Source of the DNA: Planctomycetota bacterium
GTDB lineage: Bacteria > Planctomycetota > UBA1135 > UBA2386
Direction: 5' to 3'
DNA length: 64,000 bases
Assembly (NCBI GenBank): GCA_016713175.1
Contig: JADJPQ010000001.1
Span: 1,081,001 to 1,145,000 of the forward strand
Shown piece by piece: positions 52,421 through 61,492 of this stretch (its first letter is position 1; every line of letters starts with the position of its first letter). Below the pieces are notes generated by a model. That model was not told the DNA's origin. It saw nothing but the letters and a program-made list of their open reading frames with translations, and searched no databases. The translations under genes and the position numbers were made by a program.

Positions 52421-53649
52421 CGCACGTCTCCTGACTGGTAGACCTTCTTGCCTTCGATCCAGACCTGTTCTGGCGGGTGACGCGGGTCGAGGGGATCGCC
52501 TCGCGTCACCAGCAAATCCGCGTCCTTGCCGACGGTCAGCGAACCGACCTTGTCGTGCAGTCCGATCTGACGGGCCGGCGCCAGCGTCACCGCCTGCAGC
52601 GCGGCGATGTAAGGCAGGCCGAGCCGATTGGCCATCGCCGCCTGCAGTGGCAGTTCTTCGGCGGCCACGACCGGCGCGTCGGTGTTGACCGACATGTCCT
52701 TGCAGCCGACATCCCAGTAGGCCTGGCACATGCCCTGGAACCGCGAGTAGCGATCGAACTCGTACATCCGCGGACCGAGGTTGACCGGTGTCTGGCGTTT
52801 GGCGAGCGCCGCCGCCGCCATCCAGCCGTCGAAGCAGCCGTGCGACAGCACCATCCGGACGTCGAACACGTCCTGGAACATCCGCGCGGTGGCAACGCAA
52901 TCGCGAGCCCCGGCGGTGTGGATCAGGACCGGCACCTTGCGGTCGAACACCAGGCGGAGCTGTTCGAGTTCGGGCTCGAGTTTCGGCGCCGGGCCACGGC
53001 CGGCCTCGTGTTCGCGCCAGGCGCGGGCGTAGTCGCGACCCTGTTCGAGCAGGCGGGTCAGCATCTCGCTGGAGCCCATCCGGGTCAGGCCGAGATCACC
53101 GGATCGCCGTTCGGGATTGAAGCCCTGCGCGACCTTCATTGCGCCGAGGTCCTTGATGACCATCGCCTCGAGCTTGTCGCCGTGGCGCATCTTCAGCAGC
53201 ACGCCGAAGCCGCTGATGTTGGTGCCCGAGCCCGGGATGAACAGCGTCGTGGTGACGCCGCCGCTCAGCGTGCGCAGGATCGCTTCTTCGTGCGGCCGCA
53301 CGGTGTCCAGCGTCCGCAGCTCGGCATTCAGCGGTGCGACCATGTCGTTGATGTCGCCGCCGGGACCACTGCTGACGTGGTGATGCAGGTCGACGAAGCC
53401 GGGGCTGAGCCAGCGGTCGCCGACATCGATGATGGCGGCGCCGGCAGGCAGCGCGACCGTCGCGCGCGAACCGACGGCGAGGATCTTGCCGCCATGGGCG
53501 ACCAGGGCGCCTTGATCGATGGGGTCGGTGTCGGCGGTCAGGATCCTGGCCGCGTAGAACACGGTCGGGGTCGCTTGCGCCGACGCCGTGGTCGCGACGG
53601 CAACGAGCGCCGCGGCCGCCAAACCGGTAACTTGCGGGCGTCCGCTCAC
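52417..53649 (-). CDS. Secreted amidohydrolase C (metal ligands intact)
   Basis: A 410-residue protein; signal region ends at TTASAQ (about 25). All visible metal ligands of the imidazolonepropionase-like amidohydrolases are present: HxH at 89-91 (DLHHHV), a conserved Lys172, His244 (VLIHTAG), His270 (LSHGCFDG) and Asp324 (NTDAPV). It should hydrolyse a C-N bond in an amide, cyclic amide or dipeptide outside the cytoplasm; the substrate is unknown. GTG 53649 overlaps the stop of D as GTGA. It is more like D than any other member (shared IPGSGxNxxGFG and NPERxSGDLG). Confidence 0.88.
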   Translation of the reverse strand: MSGRPQVTGLAAAALVAVATTASAQATPTVFYAARILTADTDPIDQGALVAHGGKILAVGSRATVALPAGAAIIDVGDRWLSPGFVDLHHHVSSGPGGDINDMVAPLNAELRTLDTVRPHEEAILRTLSGGVTTTLFIPGSGTNISGFGVLLKMRHGDKLEAMVIKDLGAMKVAQGFNPERRSGDLGLTRMGSSEMLTRLLEQGRDYARAWREHEAGRGPAPKLEPELEQLRLVFDRKVPVLIHTAGARDCVATARMFQDVFDVRMVLSHGCFDGWMAAAALAKRQTPVNLGPRMYEFDRYSRFQGMCQAYWDVGCKDMSVNTDAPVVAAEELPLQAAMANRLGLPYIAALQAVTLAPARQIGLHDKVGSLTVGKDADLLVTRGDPLDPRHPPEQVWIEGKKVYQSGDVR

Positions 53650-55004
53650 CAGCCCGGCCTTCGCGCATTGCGCTGATAGCGGATCACGCCGTTGATGACG
53701 GTCCGTTCGACGTGCGAACGGGGGTCGAGCGGATCGCCGGTCCAGATGGCCAGGTCCGCGTCCTTGCCGACCGTCAGCGAGCCGACCCGGTGTTCGATGC
53801 CGGCGAACGTCGCGGCGTTGATCGTGATGCCGCGCAGGGCCCACTGATGCGGCAACCCCAGGCGGACGGCCATCGCAGCCTGCAGCGGCAGCTGCTCCTG
53901 CGCCACGACCGGCGAGTCGGTGTTGACGCCGATGCCGTGCATGCCGAGTCCTCGGACGGGCTCGCGCCAGCCATGCTTGCCACCGCGCGACCAGTTGCTG
54001 AGCAACCCCTCGAATTCGCCGGTGCGCGGGTTGAAGTAATACTGCCGCGGTCCGCCGGCCACTGGCAAGCCGGCATCGGCCATGTCCTCGCTGAGCCGAT
54101 AGCCATCGAAGGTGCCATGGACGATGACCGTCCAGAGTCCGAGTTCGAGCCGCAGTTGTTGCAGCGTCTGCAGCACGACCTGGTAGATCTGCGTGTGCAC
54201 CGACACGAAGTACTCGTGGCGGAACAGGCCGCGGATCAGTTCGAGCGTCGGATCGAACTTCGGCTCGGGCCCCTTGCCGGCTTCGAAGGCGAGGTGGGCT
54301 TCGTGATAGCGCTTGCCATCGAGCAGGGTCAGCCGGATGCCCTGTGACATCCCCATCATGTCGCGCCCGAGATCGCCGCTCTGCCGTTCGGGGTTGCCCG
54401 CCTGCGCGATCTTCAGGCTGCCGGGGAACCGGATCAGCGCTTCGTCAGGGCTGTTGCCGCCGGTCTTGGTCAGCGTGCCGAAGCCGCCCATGTTCGAGCC
54501 GGAACCGGGGATGTACAGCACCGACGTGATGCCGCCGGCGCGCGCGGTGTTGATCTGGTCGTGATCGAGGGTCACCAGATCGAGCGTGCGGAACTCGGGA
54601 TTGGTCGGATGGACCGTGTCGTTCAGGTCGAACGACTCGCTGGCGACGTGGCAGTGCAGATCGATGAAGCCCGGGCAGATCCAGGCGTCGCCGCAGTCGA
54701 TACGTTGGTAGTCGGCGGGGATCGGCGTGCTGGCCAGCGGGCCAACGGCCTCGATCAGCCCGTTGCGGGTGATCACGACGCCATCGGCGATCGGCTCGGC
54801 CGTGATCGGCAGGACCTTGGCAGCGACGAACGCATAGCCGGGACTCGGCAACCCGCGCGGACCCCACTTGGCGATTCGGTGTTCGGCCTCGGTCTTCGGG
54901 CGGTTCGGCCGCCAGACCTCGAACGGCTTTGGCGGCGCGGGTTCCTGCGCCGCGGCGATCGTGGCAATGATCGATGCCAGCGCGATGCGGAGGTGGGCGT
55001 TCAC
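53646..55004 (-). CDS. Secreted amidohydrolase D (metal ligands intact)
   Basis: A 452-residue protein; signal peptide ends at IAAAQ (20). An N-terminal extension 21-58 (EVWRPNRPKTEAEHRIAKWG) is not found in C. Ligands are His117 and His119 (DLHCHV), Lys198, His270 (VSVHTQ), His296 (IVHGTFDG) and Asp363 (NTDSPV). The sandwich closes with HRVGSLTVGKDADLAIWTGDP. With C it is one of only two members of the array likely to be catalytic. ATG 55004 overlaps the stop of E as ATGA. Confidence 0.88.
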   Translation of the reverse strand: MNAHLRIALASIIATIAAAQEPAPPKPFEVWRPNRPKTEAEHRIAKWGPRGLPSPGYAFVAAKVLPITAEPIADGVVITRNGLIEAVGPLASTPIPADYQRIDCGDAWICPGFIDLHCHVASESFDLNDTVHPTNPEFRTLDLVTLDHDQINTARAGGITSVLYIPGSGSNMGGFGTLTKTGGNSPDEALIRFPGSLKIAQAGNPERQSGDLGRDMMGMSQGIRLTLLDGKRYHEAHLAFEAGKGPEPKFDPTLELIRGLFRHEYFVSVHTQIYQVVLQTLQQLRLELGLWTVIVHGTFDGYRLSEDMADAGLPVAGGPRQYYFNPRTGEFEGLLSNWSRGGKHGWREPVRGLGMHGIGVNTDSPVVAQEQLPLQAAMAVRLGLPHQWALRGITINAATFAGIEHRVGSLTVGKDADLAIWTGDPLDPRSHVERTVINGVIRYQRNARRPGW

Positions 55005-57823
55005 CGGCCGCCCTCCCGACGATCGACGACGACCTCGCCGTTGCAGACGACCAGCAGCACGCGGCTCTGCGCTTCGAATGGATCGCCCGAGAACACCACG
55101 AAGTCGGCGTCCTTGCCGCGCCGCAGCGAACCGATCTTGTCGTCCAGATGGAACGCGCGAGCGGTGTTGGCGGTAACCGCCAGCAACGCGTCGGCCGGGC
55201 TGAAGCCGTAGCGCACCGCGTAGGCGGCGTGCAGCGGCAGCCAGCGCGAACCGGCGCAGTCGCCGGTGCCGAGCAGCACCGGCAGGTCCAGGTCGGCGAA
55301 CTTCGCCGCGGCGTTGGTCAGTTGGCCGTCGTTCTCGCTCACGACATCCGGATCGAGCAGCACCGGCGGCTTCTTGCCGGCGAGCACGGCCGCATCGTCG
55401 AGCGCCGAGTCGGCGCCGTGCAGGACGTAGGGGATCTGTTCCTTCTCGAGCAGCTCGACCAGGTCGGTGATCGCGGGGCCGCGGGTCGTCCGGATCACCA
55501 GCGCGGCGCGCTTCTCGATCGCAGCGCGGAATGGCTCCAGCGCTTCGTTGACGTCGGGTTTCTTCGGCTCGTCGGTTTTCGGCTCCTCGGTGCGCACCGT
55601 CGGTGCGGGCGCCGCCGCGCCGCCGGCCTTCTTGACCGTGCGCTTGGCGGTGAAGTCCTGTTCGCCCATGCGCCCGAACACCAGTTTGCCGGTCAGCGTG
55701 TCATTGGCGATCTTGCCTTCGAGCGTCGCGTCACCGCCCATGCCGCGGAAGGCCAGCTTCAACGTGCCGTTCTCGAAGCTGCCGGAGGTGATTTCCTGCG
55801 CCGGCATCTCGCGCGGGCCGAACGTGATCCGGACCTTGCCGGTGACGTTGGTGCCGGCGAGCTCGAGGTCGACCGCGACCTTCAACTGGATCTGGCCCTG
55901 GATGTCGATGTCTGCTTCCCACGTTCCCGACACCGGATCCTCGGCCGGCTTCTGGCCGTCGGTGGGCGGCGGCGGGGGCGGCGGTGCCGTGGGTTTCTTG
56001 CCGCTCTTCCACTCGGCCCAGGCCTTGTCGTAGTTGCGCCAGGTCTCGACGTACTTCTTGGCGCCTTCGATGGCGTCGCGCACCGGTTTGATCGCATCGG
56101 GGCCGATGCCGTCGTGCTGCAATCGCAGCCCGGCGATCGCCCGAACGGTCATCGCCTCCTGCGAACGGGCGCCGGTCTTGATCGCGGCAATGCGGCCGGC
56201 GACTGGACCGCCGTCCCGGCCGGCGACCAGCACCGTGGTCAGCCCCTCGGCCAGCGCGGGTGCGAACATCGGATCGTCGAACGCGATCGCGTCGTGCAGC
56301 AACTGGTTGGCGGCGCCTTGCGGCACGCCGGTACCGTCACCGGCGAGGCCGAGCAGGCTGTTGGCGTCGATCAGACCCGGCGTCATCACGCCATGCGGCA
56401 GATCGATGACCTGGGCGCCGTATGGGATCGCCAGGTCCTCGCCGACCGCCTTGATGCGGCCGTCCTGCACCAGGATCGTGCCGTTGCGGTAGGTGTGGCC
56501 CTCGGCGTCGAGGATGCGACCGCAGCGGACCGCCAGCGCGGCGCTCTGCTGCTTGCGTTCGAACACGCGTTGGCCATCGACCCACGTCGATTCGACCATC
56601 GTGCCGATGGCGAGCGGATCACCGGACAACACGACGAAGTCGGCGTCCTTGCCGACCTCCAGCGAACCGACACGGCCGTCGATGCCGAGGATCTTCGCTG
56701 CGTCGATGCCGATTGCGCGCAGTGCCGTGGTGGCCGGCAGGCCGTTGCGGACCGCGATCGCCACCGCCGTCAGGTAGTCGGCCATCGCGATGCCGGCACC
56801 GGGGCCGACGGCGATCGTCATGCCGGCCGCCGCCGCCTTGGCGGGGGCGTCGAGCCGCGGCTCGAGGCCTTTCTGCTGGCGGTCTTCGCCGCCAGGATTC
56901 TGCCGCCCGAGCAGGATCGGCATCCGGAACGTCGCGGCGGCCTTCTGGCTGGCGGCGGTTGCGGCCAGCGCGGCGATCTCCTGCGGGTTCTCCAGCACGA
57001 GGCGGATGCCGAGTTCCTTCTGCAGCATCAGTGCGCGGCGGACGTCGGCTGCCTTCCAGGCACCGGCACGAACCGGCAACTTGCCTTTGACCACGTCGGC
57101 GAGCGCGACTTCGGTGTACTGGTTCTCGGCGAGACCTTCGCCGGTCAGCCCTTGCTGTTCGTCGACTGCGGCAGCGAACAGGGCCCGCAGTTCGGTCAGC
57201 AGCGACAGCCGCGAGGTCGGCGTCTGGACCCGGGCCGGCAGCAACGGGTCGTCGGCGGTCGGATGCGGCGTCGGCTCGAACAGCCGCGGCGCGGCGACCG
57301 CACCGTCGCCGAAGTTCACGCGCAGGCAGATGGCATCGCCGAGCACGCGGGCGACCACGTCGCGGCCGGCGAGCTTGACGGCCGCCCCTTGGCCGGACAC
57401 CAGCCGTTCGCGGCCAGGCGACAGGTAGGCGGTGGTGACCCCGCCGCGCAGCGCATCGCGCTGCGTCGCGTCGAAGTCGAAACCATCGACCGCGAGCGCA
57501 TCGGGGGTGACGTTGTAGTCGTTCTCCTGGGCCCCGGAAAGGTCCGAGTCGGCGGCGACGATGCCGGGCATCACGACCTTGCCGCGGGCGTCGATCACCG
57601 GCAGGTCGGCCGGTGGCGCGTCGGTGCCGACGCTGCTGATCTTGCCGCCGCGAACGACGAGCCAGGCGTCGCGCAGTTCGGTGTTGCCATCGCCGCGAAG
57701 CAGTCGACCGCAGTGGATCGCGTAATCGGTCGCTGGCGGCGCCGACGGGCCTTGCGCGCGTGCCACGGCGAACGGGCCAGCCCAGACGGCCAGCGCCAGG
57801 GTGCAGATCCCGCGCATGATCAC
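55001..57823 (-). CDS. Tandem double amidohydrolase-like protein E with inserted beta-barrel module
   Basis: A 940-residue exported protein containing two amidohydrolase-like domains in one chain. Domain E1 spans about 33-425, with Asp92 and Asp94 where HxH belongs (PGIVAADSD). Domain E2 spans about 430-940, with Asn488 and Leu490 there (PGLIDANSL). E2 is split by a Pro run at 614-620 and by a 98-residue beta module (632-729, SGTWEADIDIQG... LVFGRMGEQDFTAKR) that resembles a lipocalin-like barrel frequent in planctomycetes. Both closing signatures (VGSLEVGKDADFVVLSGDP and IGSLRRGKDADFVVFSGDP) are intact. GTG 57823 gives GTGA overlap; ATG 57817 is nearly equivalent. Confidence 0.83.
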   Translation of the reverse strand: MIMRGICTLALAVWAGPFAVARAQGPSAPPATDYAIHCGRLLRGDGNTELRDAWLVVRGGKISSVGTDAPPADLPVIDARGKVVMPGIVAADSDLSGAQENDYNVTPDALAVDGFDFDATQRDALRGGVTTAYLSPGRERLVSGQGAAVKLAGRDVVARVLGDAICLRVNFGDGAVAAPRLFEPTPHPTADDPLLPARVQTPTSRLSLLTELRALFAAAVDEQQGLTGEGLAENQYTEVALADVVKGKLPVRAGAWKAADVRRALMLQKELGIRLVLENPQEIAALAATAASQKAAATFRMPILLGRQNPGGEDRQQKGLEPRLDAPAKAAAAGMTIAVGPGAGIAMADYLTAVAIAVRNGLPATTALRAIGIDAAKILGIDGRVGSLEVGKDADFVVLSGDPLAIGTMVESTWVDGQRVFERKQQSAALAVRCGRILDAEGHTYRNGTILVQDGRIKAVGEDLAIPYGAQVIDLPHGVMTPGLIDANSLLGLAGDGTGVPQGAANQLLHDAIAFDDPMFAPALAEGLTTVLVAGRDGGPVAGRIAAIKTGARSQEAMTVRAIAGLRLQHDGIGPDAIKPVRDAIEGAKKYVETWRNYDKAWAEWKSGKKPTAPPPPPPPTDGQKPAEDPVSGTWEADIDIQGQIQLKVAVDLELAGTNVTGKVRITFGPREMPAQEITSGSFENGTLKLAFRGMGGDATLEGKIANDTLTGKLVFGRMGEQDFTAKRTVKKAGGAAAPAPTVRTEEPKTDEPKKPDVNEALEPFRAAIEKRAALVIRTTRGPAITDLVELLEKEQIPYVLHGADSALDDAAVLAGKKPPVLLDPDVVSENDGQLTNAAAKFADLDLPVLLGTGDCAGSRWLPLHAAYAVRYGFSPADALLAVTANTARAFHLDDKIGSLRRGKDADFVVFSGDPFEAQSRVLLVVCNGEVVVDRREGGR

Positions 57824-59106
57824 TTGCCCTCGCCCGGCGTTGCCGGGGCCGCAGCCTTGGCAGGTTCCTTGCTGAACAGGTACTGCAACCGCGGGTCCTT
57901 GCTGCGTTCGTAGACCACCTGGCCTTCGAGGATCACGCTGTCGACCCACGTCGTCGCGGCCAGCGGATCGCCGGTAAGGATCTGCAGGTTGCCGAGCTTG
58001 CCTTCGGTCAGCGAGCCGAAGTCCTTCTCGATGCCGAGGATCCGCGCCGGCACCAGCGTCAACGCCTCGATCGCGGCGCGCCGATCGATGCCGTTGCGTA
58101 CGCAGGTCGCCATCTGCCACCACGGGTAGGCGCCGGGACCATTGGTGGCCAGGCTGAGCGCGAACGGCACGCCGGCATCGGCCAGCTGCTTCGCCGGGCA
58201 GATCTTGCGTTCCTGCTGGGTCTCGTCGTCGGTCTCGTAGAACTCGAGCGCGTCGTCGATGACGACGGCGGCCTTCAGCTTGGCGATCTCGGGGATCGCC
58301 TTGTGGATGCCGGGGCCGAACACCATCACCAGGTCGAACTGCTGCGACAGCCGCAACGCTTCGTCGACTTCGGCGGCGCCGGGCACGTACAGCCAACCGC
58401 GGGTCTTCTTCGCCAACAGGTCGATCACCGGCTTCTTCAGTCGATCGTGTTCCTCGGTCCACTCCTTGTCGGCCGGGATCGCGCCCGCCTTCTTCTCCTC
58501 CTCGAACGCCTTCTTGCGGCGATCGAAGTCGGCCAGGTACTCCTGCACGTCCTCGATCGCCTTGCGCAACCGGCGGATCTGCTGCAGCCGGCCGCCGCCT
58601 TGTGCCTGCAGCGACAGCTTGACGCCGGAACTGGTGACCACCGCCATGTCCTCGACGGTGCGGCCGTACGGGCGCAGGATCATGCCCGAGCCGCCGAGCA
58701 GTGTCTGGTTGCCCGGAATCGCGTGCACCGTGCCGACGCCGTTGCGCAAGCAGTCCTCGAACCACGTTGCCGCCGGATCGACCGCATCGGCGATCGAGAC
58801 GTATGGCACGTTCTGCAGGTTCTCGTTGGCGCCGCGGATGCCGCCTTGCGTGTGCGCGAGCACCCACGTCGGCATCACGGTCTTGTCGCTGGCGTCGACC
58901 ACCTTGGCGTCCCACGGGATCTCGACGTCAGCGGCCTTGGCGACCTTGGTGATCCGGCCGTTGTGCATCAGTACGACGCCGTTCTCGATGGTCGGACCCG
59001 AGACGGTCAGGATCTTGCCGGCCTTGACGGCGAGCACGTCCTGGGCAGCGGCGATGGTGCAGAGGGCGGCGCCGAAGGCGGCGGTGAGGATGGATCGGGC
59101 GTTCAT
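57820..59106 (-). CDS. Amidohydrolase-like secreted protein F (metal motif lost)
   Basis: A 428-residue protein; signal peptide MNARSILTAAFGAALCTIAAAQ. The motif position reads PTWVLAHTQGG: one His kept, the second replaced by Gln. The late Asp is replaced in FALSLATNGPGA. A highly charged helical hairpin follows the first barrel strands (VQEYLADFDRRKKAFEEEKK). C-terminal signature FGSLTEGKLGNLQILTGDP is slightly divergent. ATG 59106 overlaps the stop of G as ATGA; a longer start at 59136 would spoil the signal peptide. Confidence 0.82.
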   Translation of the reverse strand: MNARSILTAAFGAALCTIAAAQDVLAVKAGKILTVSGPTIENGVVLMHNGRITKVAKAADVEIPWDAKVVDASDKTVMPTWVLAHTQGGIRGANENLQNVPYVSIADAVDPAATWFEDCLRNGVGTVHAIPGNQTLLGGSGMILRPYGRTVEDMAVVTSSGVKLSLQAQGGGRLQQIRRLRKAIEDVQEYLADFDRRKKAFEEEKKAGAIPADKEWTEEHDRLKKPVIDLLAKKTRGWLYVPGAAEVDEALRLSQQFDLVMVFGPGIHKAIPEIAKLKAAVVIDDALEFYETDDETQQERKICPAKQLADAGVPFALSLATNGPGAYPWWQMATCVRNGIDRRAAIEALTLVPARILGIEKDFGSLTEGKLGNLQILTGDPLAATTWVDSVILEGQVVYERSKDPRLQYLFSKEPAKAAAPATPGEGK

Positions 59107-60341
59107 CGGGATTCGCTCACGGTGAGGCCGTTGCACCAGACCTGGGCGGCGACGGCAGTCGGGTCGAAGGGGTCGGCAGTCCAGACGACGAAGTCGGCGT
59201 CCTTGCCGGCAGCGAGGCTGCCGATGCGGTCGCCGAGGCCGAGCAACTGCGCCGGCCGGACGGTGATCGAGTCGAGGGCGAGTTGGGGATCGATGCCGTT
59301 GCGTACCGCGAACATCGCTTCGCGGACCAGGTCGAGTGCCGCCTGGTTGGTGCCGGTGGTGATCACGAACGGCACGTTTGCTGCGGCCAGCTTGGTCAAG
59401 GTCGAGAAGCGCGGTTCGGCGCCATCGCCGCCGCCGCCGCCGGTCACGCGGTCGGCACTCGGCGCGCCGACCAGCACCCAGACCTTGGCGGCCGCCAGTT
59501 CGTCGATGACGTAGTGCGCTTCCTGCGCCTCGTCGATCACGGTCGTGTAGCCGAACTCGGCGGCCAGGCGCAGCGCGGTGCGGATGTCCTGTTCGGAACG
59601 GGCGGTCGTCACGACGGCGAGTTCCTTCTTCAGCACACGCATCAGCACCTGCAGGCCCGGGTCCTGCTGCTGCGGGTCGTTCAGCGTCTGGTTCATGGCC
59701 TCCTTGGCGTCGTAGAAGGCCTTGCGCACTTCCCAGACCACGCCCATGCGGGTGGTGGGGCGCCGGTAGTAGATCGACTCGACGCTGCCGCCGCGGATCG
59801 CGCGGTTGCCCATCGACGGTTCGCTGCCCATCGTCACGCGCAGCGAGGTCTCGCTGCCGAGGACCATCGCGTCGACGTCCTGGCCCGCGGTCTTCAGCAC
59901 GGCGCCGAGCCCGCCGATGACGTTCTGGGTGCCGGCCATCACGTGGACGGTGGTGACGCCGGCGGCGCGCGTTCGCTCGAACTGGCGATCGGCCGGGTCG
60001 AGCGTATCGAGCACGCGCAGGTGCGGCGTGACTTCGTCACCCTGCTCGTTGCGATCGAGGCTGCCGGTGCCAAAGCGCCAGTTGGCGTCGATCAGGCCGG
60101 GTGTGATGGTCTTGCCGGTCACGTCGATGACGACGGTGCCTTCGGGAATCGGCGTCGAGGCGCCGCCGACGGCCTGGATCCGGCCCTGCGCGATCAGCAG
60201 CACGCCGTTGTCGATCGCCGGCGCGCCGCCGGGCAGGATCCTGGCGCCGCGCAACGCTGTGATCTTGTCTTGCGCGGTCGCCGTGGCGGCGCCGACCGCC
60301 AGCGCGAGGAGCGTGGCGACCCTGGTGAGTTGGACGTTCAT
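59103..60341 (-). CDS. Amidohydrolase-like secreted protein G (metal motif lost)
   Basis: A 412-residue protein; signal peptide MNVQLTRVATLLALAVGAATATAQ. Where HxH is expected the sequence is PGLIDANWRFG, so Asn and Arg replace the two His. A trace of the family barrel remains (RAAGVTTVHVMAG, TTGTNQAALDL in place of the Asp strand). It ends with IGSLAAGKDADFVVWTADPFDP. ATG 60341 lies in ATGA with the H stop. Close to F in length and order, consistent with tandem duplication. Confidence 0.82.
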   Translation of the reverse strand: MNVQLTRVATLLALAVGAATATAQDKITALRGARILPGGAPAIDNGVLLIAQGRIQAVGGASTPIPEGTVVIDVTGKTITPGLIDANWRFGTGSLDRNEQGDEVTPHLRVLDTLDPADRQFERTRAAGVTTVHVMAGTQNVIGGLGAVLKTAGQDVDAMVLGSETSLRVTMGSEPSMGNRAIRGGSVESIYYRRPTTRMGVVWEVRKAFYDAKEAMNQTLNDPQQQDPGLQVLMRVLKKELAVVTTARSEQDIRTALRLAAEFGYTTVIDEAQEAHYVIDELAAAKVWVLVGAPSADRVTGGGGGDGAEPRFSTLTKLAAANVPFVITTGTNQAALDLVREAMFAVRNGIDPQLALDSITVRPAQLLGLGDRIGSLAAGKDADFVVWTADPFDPTAVAAQVWCNGLTVSESR

Positions 60342-61492
60342 GGCTTGCTGCTTGTCGTGGCCGTCGTGCCGAAGAGCCGCTGGCCGTCGACATACACGGC
60401 GCGCAGTGCGGCAGTGAGGTCGAGCGGATCGCCGCCGAACACCGCGAAGTCGGCATCGCAACCGGCGCGCAGCGAACCGACCCGATCGCCCTGATCGATC
60501 AACTGTGCCGGCGTTCGCGTCAGGGCCGCGAGTGCCGCCGGCCGGGACATGCCGTTGCGAACGGCGAGGGCGGCGGTCAGCCGCAGGGTCGCCGGGCGAC
60601 TGCTGGCGAACGCCACCGGGATGCCGGCGCGCTCGAGTTCGCCGGGCAGTCGCAGTTGCTGCAGCCGGGCGTCGGGCGACAGCGTGCCGAGGATCACCTT
60701 GGCTTTCTGCGCTTGCAGGCGCGGCAGCAGGCGGCCGGCTTCGGCGGCGCCGACCAGCACCGGTTCGAACGCGAACTCGGTGGCCAGGTCCAGTGCGGCG
60801 TCGAGTTCAGCCCAGGTGTCGGCGTGGATCGCGCACCGGCGGCTGCCGGCCAGCACCTGGCGCAGGATCGTCAGTTCGCGACTGCTCTGCGCGGTGCCGC
60901 GCGCCAGGTTGAACTGCGAACGCAGCAGGTCGACGGCGCCCATCAGCGACGTCGGCGGCCGTTCTGGATCGCGCGACGGCGCGGCGAGCGAGAGCATCAC
61001 ATACAGCGAATCGGCGGCGAGACTGCCCTGCTCCTTTCCAGGCTTGACCAGCGCGGCGATGCCGCTGGCGACGTTGCGCGACGACGGCGCCAGGGCCGCC
61101 GCGGTCACCGCATGGGCCGGCAGCTTCAGCAGCTCTTCACCGAACGGGTCGAACGCCTCGGCCGTCTGCAGGTCCGGCGTGAACGGCGCGGCGCGTTCGA
61201 CCAGATCAGCGTCCTGGCCGAGCCAGGTATGCGCCAACACGAAGCCGGGCACGATCGTGGCGCCGGGGAAGTCGACGACCTTGGCGCGCGATCGGGCATC
61301 GGCGGGAATCTCGTTGCCGACGAACGCGATCTTGCCGCCGCGGACCAGGAACTCGCCAGGCGAGAGCACGGTGTCGCGTGCGATCACGACGGTGGCGGCG
61401 GTCACCAGCAGGTCCTGGGCGCACAATGGCGTCAGCCAGGGCGCCAACGACAGCAGGGCGGCGGCTGCCGCGGGAATCATGGGTCGCATCAC
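60338..61492 (-). CDS. Amidohydrolase-like secreted protein H (metal motif lost, shortest member)
   Basis: A 384-residue protein; signal peptide ends near LTPLCAQ. Motif position PGFVLAHTWLG keeps one His and has Trp for the second; the late Asp strand reads VAFASSRPATL. It lacks the charged helix and Pro-rich insert of B, E and I. The closing signature is VGSLRAGCDADFAVFGGDPLDL, where Cys replaces the usual Lys of GKDAD. ATG 61492 overlaps the stop of I as ATGA. Confidence 0.82.
   Translation of the reverse strand: MMRPMIPAAAAALLSLAPWLTPLCAQDLLVTAATVVIARDTVLSPGEFLVRGGKIAFVGNEIPADARSRAKVVDFPGATIVPGFVLAHTWLGQDADLVERAAPFTPDLQTAEAFDPFGEELLKLPAHAVTAAALAPSSRNVASGIAALVKPGKEQGSLAADSLYVMLSLAAPSRDPERPPTSLMGAVDLLRSQFNLARGTAQSSRELTILRQVLAGSRRCAIHADTWAELDAALDLATEFAFEPVLVGAAEAGRLLPRLQAQKAKVILGTLSPDARLQQLRLPGELERAGIPVAFASSRPATLRLTAALAVRNGMSRPAALAALTRTPAQLIDQGDRVGSLRAGCDADFAVFGGDPLDLTAALRAVYVDGQRLFGTTATTSSKP

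Noticed and set aside
55001..57823. Protein E as a frameshift fusion of two genes
   Set aside because: The linker is in frame, both domains are complete, and the same stop/start overlaps exist at both ends, so a genuine double protein is more likely.
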